Both the position numbers and the translations under genes were made by a program. The notes under the pieces are model-generated. The model worked only from the letters and a program-made list of their open reading frames with translations. It searched no databases and was not told the origin of the DNA. Positions 59,589 to 64,000 of a stretch of 64,000 bases of DNA are shown piece after piece. Source of the stretch: Massilia eburnea (GTDB taxonomy: Bacteria; Pseudomonadota; Gammaproteobacteria; Burkholderiales; Burkholderiaceae_D); contig NZ_WNKX01000019.1 of NCBI RefSeq assembly GCF_009720745.1, positions 61,455-125,454 on the forward strand. The letters are read 5' to 3'. The stretch's first letter is position 1. Every line of letters begins with the position of its first letter.

Positions 59589-61709
59589 ATGTTTAACAAA
59601 GTAACGAAGACCTTCCAGTACGGCCAACACACCGTGACGCTGGAAACCGGCGAAATCGCTCGCCAGGCATCCGGCGCGGTAATGGTATCGATGGATGACA
59701 CCGTCGTACTGGCAACCGTGGTGGCGCGTAAAGACGCAAAACCAGGCCAGGACTTCTTCCCACTGACCGTCGACTACCTCGAAAAGACCTACGCAGCGGG
59801 CAAAATCCCTGGTGGCTTCTTCAAGCGCGAAGGCCGTCCTTCTGAAAAAGAAACCCTGACTTCCCGCCTGATCGACCGTCCGATCCGTCCTCTGTTCCCA
59901 GAGGGCTACATGAACGAAGTCCAGGTGATCGTGCACGTGCTGTCCGTGAATCCTGAGATCGATCCGGACATCGCATCGATGATCGGCGCCTCCGCCGCCC
60001 TGTGCGTGGCTGGCGTGCCATTCAACGGCCCAATCGGCGCAGCGCGCGTCGGCTACAAGAACGGCCAGTACATCCTGAACCCAACCGCCACCCAGCTGAA
60101 AGACTCGCAGATGGACCTGGTGGTTGCCGGTACCGAATCCGCCGTGCTGATGGTGGAATCCGAAGCGCAGCAGCTGTCCGAAGAAGTCATGCTTGGCGCC
60201 GTGGTCTACGGCCACGAACAAATGAAGGCCGTTATCGACGCGATCCATGAACTGGTGCGCGACGGCGGCAAGCCAGAGCAGCAGTGGACTCCACCTGCCA
60301 AGAACGAAGCCCTGATCGCCAAGGTGGCCCAGTTCGCAGAAGCGAAGATCAACGCCGCTTACCAGACCAAGGACAAGCAAGCCCGCACCGACAAGCTGCG
60401 TGCAATGTCGACCGAAGTGCTGGCCGACCTGGCTGCCGACGCAGCCGCCAGCGGCGTGGACGCTCCTGATTCGGTCGAAGTTGGCAACATTCTGTTCGAA
60501 ATGGAAGCGAAAGTTGTTCGTTCCCAGATCCTGCAAGGCGAGCCACGTATCGACGGCCGCGACACCAAGACCGTGCGTCCGATCTCGATCCGCACCTCCG
60601 TGCTGCCACGCACCCACGGTTCCGCACTGTTCACCCGCGGCGAAACCCAGGCACTGGTCGTAGCGACCCTGGGCACCGCCCGCGATTCGCAGAAGATCGA
60701 CGCGCTGATGGGCGAGTACACCGACGACTTCATGCTGCACTACAACATGCCTCCGTTCGCCACCGGCGAAACCGGCCGTGTTGGCACGCCTAAGCGCCGC
60801 GAAATCGGCCACGGCCGCCTGGCCAAGCGTGCACTGGTTGCCGCACTGCCGTCGCAGGAAGAGTTCTCCTATTCCGTGCGCCTGGTGTCGGAAATCACTG
60901 AATCGAACGGTTCCTCGTCGATGGCTTCCGTCTGCGGCGGCTGCCTGGCACTGATGGACGCCGGCGTGCCGATGAAAGCACACGTGGCCGGTATCGCCAT
61001 GGGCCTGATCAAGGAAGGTGGCCGCTTCGCCGTGCTGTCCGACATCCTGGGCGACGAAGACCACCTGGGCGATATGGACTTCAAGGTAGCTGGTACCGCC
61101 AACGGCATTACCGCGCTGCAGATGGACATCAAGATCCAGGGCATCACCAAGGAAATCATGCAGGTTGCACTGGCACAGGCTAAAGAAGGCCGCCAGCACA
61201 TCCTGGGCGAAATGCAGAAAGCCATGCCGCACGTGAAGACCGAGCTGTCGGACTTCGCACCACGCCTGATCACCATCAAGATCAACCCAGAGAAGATCCG
61301 TGATGTGATCGGCAAAGGCGGCGCCGTGATCCGCGCGCTGACCGAAGAAACCGGCACCCAGATCGACATCAGCGATGACGGCATCGTCACCATCGCTTCC
61401 GTCGACGCAGCTGCCGGCCAGGAAGCCAAGCGCCGTATCGAAGAACTGACCGCTTCCGTGGAAGTGGGCAAGACCTACGACGGCACCGTGCTGAAGCTGT
61501 TGGACTTCGGCGCCATCGTCCAGGTCATGCCTGGCAAGGACGGCCTGCTGCACATCTCCCAGATCGCCAACGAGCGTGTGAACGCCGTTGCCGACTACCT
61601 GAAAGAAGGCCAGCAAGTGCGCGTGAAGGTCCTGGAGACCGACGAGCGCGGCCGCCTGAAGCTGTCGATGAAAGCTGCCGCTGAAGAAGCTGCTGCCGCT
61701 GCACAGTAA
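59589..61709 (+). CDS. pnp: Polyribonucleotide nucleotidyltransferase
   Basis: The 706-residue enzyme starts at ATG 59589 (MFNKVTKTFQYGQ). Two RNase PH domains are visible (SRLIDRPIRPLFPEGY in the first and FTRGETQALVVATLGT in the second), separated by a helical domain. A KH domain (DVIGKGGAVIRAL) and an S1 domain (GTVLKLLDFGAIVQV) follow, ending in an Ala-rich tail. It degrades RNA phosphorolytically and belongs to the degradosome. A terminator lies 19 nt after the stop. Confidence 0.97.
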   Translation: MFNKVTKTFQYGQHTVTLETGEIARQASGAVMVSMDDTVVLATVVARKDAKPGQDFFPLTVDYLEKTYAAGKIPGGFFKREGRPSEKETLTSRLIDRPIRPLFPEGYMNEVQVIVHVLSVNPEIDPDIASMIGASAALCVAGVPFNGPIGAARVGYKNGQYILNPTATQLKDSQMDLVVAGTESAVLMVESEAQQLSEEVMLGAVVYGHEQMKAVIDAIHELVRDGGKPEQQWTPPAKNEALIAKVAQFAEAKINAAYQTKDKQARTDKLRAMSTEVLADLAADAAASGVDAPDSVEVGNILFEMEAKVVRSQILQGEPRIDGRDTKTVRPISIRTSVLPRTHGSALFTRGETQALVVATLGTARDSQKIDALMGEYTDDFMLHYNMPPFATGETGRVGTPKRREIGHGRLAKRALVAALPSQEEFSYSVRLVSEITESNGSSSMASVCGGCLALMDAGVPMKAHVAGIAMGLIKEGGRFAVLSDILGDEDHLGDMDFKVAGTANGITALQMDIKIQGITKEIMQVALAQAKEGRQHILGEMQKAMPHVKTELSDFAPRLITIKINPEKIRDVIGKGGAVIRALTEETGTQIDISDDGIVTIASVDAAAGQEAKRRIEELTASVEVGKTYDGTVLKLLDFGAIVQVMPGKDGLLHISQIANERVNAVADYLKEGQQVRVKVLETDERGRLKLSMKAAAEEAAAAAQ

Positions 61710-61728
61710 TCAGCCAAGCTGAAACACG

Positions 61729-61762
61729 AAGCCGCCGGTGCGAAAGCCCGGCGGCTTTTTTA
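61729..61762 (+). terminator. pnp terminator
   Basis: AAGCCGCCGG-TGCGAAAG-CCCGGCGGCTT followed by TTTTTATT. The hairpin is almost identical to the one at 62561-62593. Confidence 0.9.
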
Positions 61763-61874
61763 TTGCGTTGTATTTTGATAGCTTGTGAAGATTCGAGAGA
61801 TTCAAACGCCTGGATTGAGCGCATGATGCTGCTCGGCCAATATTGCGCCCCTCACCAATGGAGACCTTGAGTTC

Positions 61875-62531
61875 ATGCGTTACGTGTTCGCACTTCTTGC
61901 TTCCTTTATCCTCGCCGGCTGCGCCACTACCACAACCAGATTACCAGTCGAAAACCTGGCCGTATCGGCGAAAGCGCCAGTTGAAGACCTGCGTCCGGCG
62001 GCTGAAGGCACGCGCGAGATTTTCAGCCTGATGATCACCAGCGACCAGTATGGCTACGCACGCCTGGCCCAGGAGATCACGGATCCCACTGGTGCTCGCC
62101 TGTTCTCCCATCGCCTGCAAGAGAAATTCGCATCCACCTCCGTACCGCAGACCAAGCTGTATCACTTTGCCGTCTACCTGAATAACCGTAGTGAACTGCG
62201 CAAGGTAGCGCTGGGCGCCGGCTTTGGTGGCCTGATTGGCGCCGCGATCATGAGCAATAATGTTGTGCGTGAAGGCGATGTTGTTCACACCATGGTCAAT
62301 GAAGAGGCATTCAATGCGCTGTCCGGCGACAAGGAATACCAGCGCGCGTTCTACACGGAATTGGAACTGAAGCAGGGCACTTCCGCGTTCGTGATTTACA
62401 TCGAGTCCGAAGCGGATGGTCAGCGCCGCTTTACCCGCACGGTATCGCCGATCAAGCCAGCGCAACCTGGCGAAAAGATTCCATTGCATCAGGCGATGGA
62501 AGCTGCGATCCAGTTCCACCTGAAATCCTAA
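61875..62531 (+). CDS. Putative lipoprotein, unknown function
   Basis: The 218-residue protein has a lipoprotein signal with lipobox FILAGC (Cys16). No known domain is recognised. A hydrophobic Gly-rich segment lies at about residues 115-132 (VALGAGFGGLIGAAIMS). The mature protein is mixed alpha/beta. The gene stands alone between two terminators. It is likely inner- or outer-membrane anchored. Confidence 0.75.
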   Translation: MRYVFALLASFILAGCATTTTRLPVENLAVSAKAPVEDLRPAAEGTREIFSLMITSDQYGYARLAQEITDPTGARLFSHRLQEKFASTSVPQTKLYHFAVYLNNRSELRKVALGAGFGGLIGAAIMSNNVVREGDVVHTMVNEEAFNALSGDKEYQRAFYTELELKQGTSAFVIYIESEADGQRRFTRTVSPIKPAQPGEKIPLHQAMEAAIQFHLKS

Positions 62532-62560
62532 GTTGCCGCGCTTAGGCATGTAAAGCCAGA

Positions 62561-62593
62561 AGCCGCCGGTGCGCAAGCCCGGCGGTTTTTTTT
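62561..62593 (+). terminator. Terminator of the lipoprotein gene
   Basis: AGCCGCCGG-TGCGCAAG-CCCGGCGGTT with an eight-T run, 30 nt after the stop. It duplicates the pnp hairpin except for one loop base and the closing pair. Confidence 0.92.
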
Positions 62594-62603
62594 ATGGATT
62601 ATG

Positions 62604-62619
62604 CTGTATAAAAATACAG
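62604..62619 (+). promoter_or_regulatory. Consensus LexA (SOS) box
   Basis: CTGTATAAAAATACAG fits CTGT-N8-ACAG exactly, with an AT-only spacer. A TATAAA hexamer at 62620-62625 follows directly, so the box lies between the likely -35 and -10 elements, 38 nt before the ATG at 62658. This is the layout of LexA-repressed promoters. Confidence 0.8.
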
Positions 62620-62657
62620 TATAAAATAGTGGTTCATTTAACTCTTGGAATTGCGAA

Positions 62658-63362
62658 ATGTCCGACCTCGATGCCTATCTCTCCAAACATTTTCTGAAAT
62701 CGGGCGAGATGGCTGCGTCATGCCAGCTTTCCGAAGAGGCTTTTCGTAACCTGGTGTATGACCGGCTGATCCCTGGACCTTCGTATGTTGTGACGGAGAC
62801 CTCGCGGCTGAAGTCTTATGTGTTTGGTGATATGCCGGCTGGCTACGCGCAAGACGGCGAGTACTTTCATCCAGCCACGGCAGCGTGGGTGAAACGGGCG
62901 CAGGCAGTCATCGCCGAGGTTGGACGCGAGCGCGCCTACGAAGTGCTGAAGCAGCAGTTTGAACTGAACTTCCAGGCTGCCCTGGCTGCTGCGAACGAAT
63001 CGACCTGGCGCATGGCAGACAGCTTCGCCGACGATGGCGCGGTAATGGAAGAGGGCATGCGCAGGCGCCTGGATTCCGTCTGGACCCACTTCCTGCAGGG
63101 CACGTTCGGGCTGTGCGTAGCCAATCCGGTGTCCGAACAGGACATCGCGCGGAAGGAAGTGCTGCAGGAAAAACTCACCGCGCTCAGCGCCAACGGAGCC
63201 CGCACCGACTTCGCGCCCGACGAAGTGCCAGCCATGCTCGAACTGATTGAAGCGTTCGCGCAAAGTGCGATGCCATTTTCTCCCGTTGAATTCCCAATGA
63301 GCAGCCGCAAACGCCTGGTGGACGATTTGTCGGCAAGGCTCGTGACTATTCGGGAGGATTGA
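62658..63362 (+). CDS. DUF6058-like protein, probably SOS-regulated
   Basis: The 234-residue protein resembles DUF6058 (natural-product-biosynthesis-annotated) proteins in its N-terminus: SDLDAYLSKHFLKSGEMAA, then CQLSEEAFRNLVYDRLIPGPSYVV, which looks like a small HTH/MerR-like segment. The rest is helical and soluble (YEVLKQQFELNFQAALAAAN). The family match is from memory and moderate. A consensus LexA box overlaps the promoter, suggesting DNA-damage induction. No biosynthetic gene cluster is adjacent. Molecular function unknown. Confidence 0.7.
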   Translation: MSDLDAYLSKHFLKSGEMAASCQLSEEAFRNLVYDRLIPGPSYVVTETSRLKSYVFGDMPAGYAQDGEYFHPATAAWVKRAQAVIAEVGRERAYEVLKQQFELNFQAALAAANESTWRMADSFADDGAVMEEGMRRRLDSVWTHFLQGTFGLCVANPVSEQDIARKEVLQEKLTALSANGARTDFAPDEVPAMLELIEAFAQSAMPFSPVEFPMSSRKRLVDDLSARLVTIRED

Positions 63363-63389
63363 CTGGCGTTTTGCAAGCTATGATGCAGG

Positions 63390-63587
63390 ATTGCGCTGCC
63401 TGCCGCTGCATGGCGCAAATTCCACTGGCTGCTTGCCGCTTTTTACGGCGCGATGGCTGCCTGGAGCCTGGCCGTTGTATATCTATTGGGTGGGATGTCG
63501 CCAACCATCAGGATCGTCAGTTCCCTGGCCTCATGGGTTCTGTTCTTCGCAATCGCCACCCGCTCACTGCGCGGTAAGCGTGAGTGA
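63390..63587 (+). CDS. Possible small two-helix membrane protein, non-ATG start or 5'-degraded
   Basis: A frame ending at TGA 63587 encodes a convincing two-helix membrane protein: WRKFHWLLAAFYGAMAAWSL and SSLASWVLFFAIATRSLRGK. In frame there is no ATG before 63453, which would cut the first helix; ATT at 63390 or CTG at 63396 follow a plausible AGGA. An ATG-ATG pair at 63380/63383 region is in another frame, so a one-base frameshift is an alternative. Not recognised as a family. Confidence 0.4.
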   Translation: MALPAAAWRKFHWLLAAFYGAMAAWSLAVVYLLGGMSPTIRIVSSLASWVLFFAIATRSLRGKRE

Positions 63588-63618
63588 GCGTTAGTTTTGG
63601 AGAGTTTTAGAGGGCGTT

Positions 63619-63660
63619 CCGCAAGATATGATTGATGAGTTTTGACAACTTATCTTGCGG
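63619..63660. repeat. Inverted repeat in the leader of the gene at 63668
   Basis: CCGCAAGATA (63619-63628) and TATCTTGCGG (63651-63660) are perfect complements with a 22-nt spacer. The right arm runs into the ribosome binding site (GCGGAG) 7 nt before the ATG at 63668. Confidence 0.65.
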
Positions 63661-63667
63661 AGTACAA

Positions 63668-63943
63668 ATGAACCCCTACACGCCTCCAGCAGCAGACGTC
63701 GCACTCGAACATAGCGTTCCCGAGGTGCCAGATGAAGTCCTGAAAAAGATCAAAGGCGCGTGGGTGGCCGGCATCATTTCGGGCGTCGTAACGTTCCTGT
63801 TCACACTTGCCGCGCTCAATGGCGCAAAGGCAGCAGGATTCAACGCGTGGAACTTCATCGACGTGGTCCTGATTGTTGAATTGCACCGAAAACTGACCCA
63901 CCATCCCCACAAATTTGCATCTGAATCTGACCCACGTTGGTAG
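63668..63943 (+). pseudogene. Small membrane protein gene interrupted by an IS21-like element
   Basis: The reading frame starts MNPYTPPAADVALEHS, a common opening of small multi-helix membrane proteins. It has one complete helix (WVAGIISGVVTFLFTLAAL) and the start of a second (WNFIDVVLIV). At about 63874 the sequence changes to an insertion element, and the frame continues as HRKLTHHPHKFASES to a stop at 63943. The native 3' half is outside the window, beyond the element. Good ribosome binding site GGAG. Confidence 0.75.
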
Positions 63944-64000
63944 CACAATCCCACCTGTCTTATCGGCAGGAGATCGGAGTGATCGACGTGGCATTGCTAG
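63874..64000 (+). mobile_element. Left end of an IS21-like insertion sequence
   Basis: The element starts near TGTTGAATTGCACC at 63874. It contains two copies of CTGACCCAC (63893-63901 and 63926-63934 regions), like the internal terminal repeats of IS21 elements. A GTG start at 63979 with ribosome binding site AGGAG opens a frame VIDVALLA that matches the beginning of IstA transposases (MIDVATLS-type). The rest lies outside the window. Family assignment is from memory of IstA N-termini. Confidence 0.7.
63979..64000 (+). CDS. istA: IstA-like transposase, 5' end only
   Basis: Only seven codons are visible (V/M-I-D-V-A-L-L), starting at GTG 63979 with AGGAG at good spacing. They agree with IS21-family IstA proteins that begin MIDVATL. 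The gene continues past the right edge. Confidence 0.55.

Noticed and set aside
59565..61616. 683-codon frame antisense to pnp
   Set aside because: Complement of a universally conserved gene; lacks a ribosome binding site and any known motif.
1..64000. CRISPR array, tRNA or rRNA genes
   Set aside because: No regularly spaced short direct repeats and no recognisable tRNA or rRNA sequence were seen by reading; a tRNA or covariance-model scan would be needed to exclude them fully.

Overview
The window is chromosomal DNA of a high-GC betaproteobacterium. The betaproteobacterial isc operon, the cyo quinol oxidase next to RegB/RegA, the sigma-DUF3619-DUF3106-RDD cassette and the ilv/pssA/leuA genes together suggest Burkholderiales, most likely Oxalobacteraceae (Massilia/Duganella/Janthinobacterium type). 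The family-level placement is inference from gene content; no rRNA or tRNA gene is visible.

Layout. 1-4584 (minus) is a translationally coupled chaperone-like operon: a DUF2760 protein and two non-canonical Hsp70 proteins, the second cut by the left edge. Divergent from it is a PA0069-type radical SAM gene with a LexA-like box in its promoter. 5943-12364 is an accessory glycan locus: a low-GC GT-C-like membrane protein, divergent from six tightly coupled genes (GtrB-like GT2, FAD oxidoreductase, SDR, TIM-barrel isomerase, SMR-like 4-TM protein, second GT2). 12368-16113 holds ChaC, a LysR regulator and a VOC-FAH-maleylacetoacetate isomerase operon. 16199-23375 has a large hybrid histidine kinase, a TPR sensor-like protein and a sulfite dehydrogenase pair (sorAB).

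23431-32487 contains a divergent uracil-DNA glycosylase-like gene and then iscRSUA-hscBA-fdx-iscX, extended by a methyltransferase, threonine aldolase and pseudouridine synthase. 32637-37764 holds small housekeeping or accessory genes and the sigma-factor cassette. 38182-48564 carries ilvI-ilvH-ilvC, a phosphatase, two SIMPL paralogues, a flavodoxin-like reductase, pssA and leuA. 48567-58173 holds a CAT-like acyltransferase, an esterase, regBA, SURF1 and cyoABCD (minus), and an MFS transporter.

58172-59002 is a RAYT (REP-associated tyrosine transposase) with its flanking palindromes. rpsO-pnp follows with clear terminators, then a lipoprotein, and then a DUF6058-like gene preceded by a consensus LexA box. 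At the right edge a small membrane-protein gene is interrupted by the left end of an IS21-like element.

The points most worth following up are the Gtr-like glycan cluster with unusual sugar enzymes, two LexA-type operators (one on an uncharacterised gene), long palindromes confined to convergent gene junctions, the RAYT/REP unit, and a UDG-fold protein lacking the catalytic aspartate.
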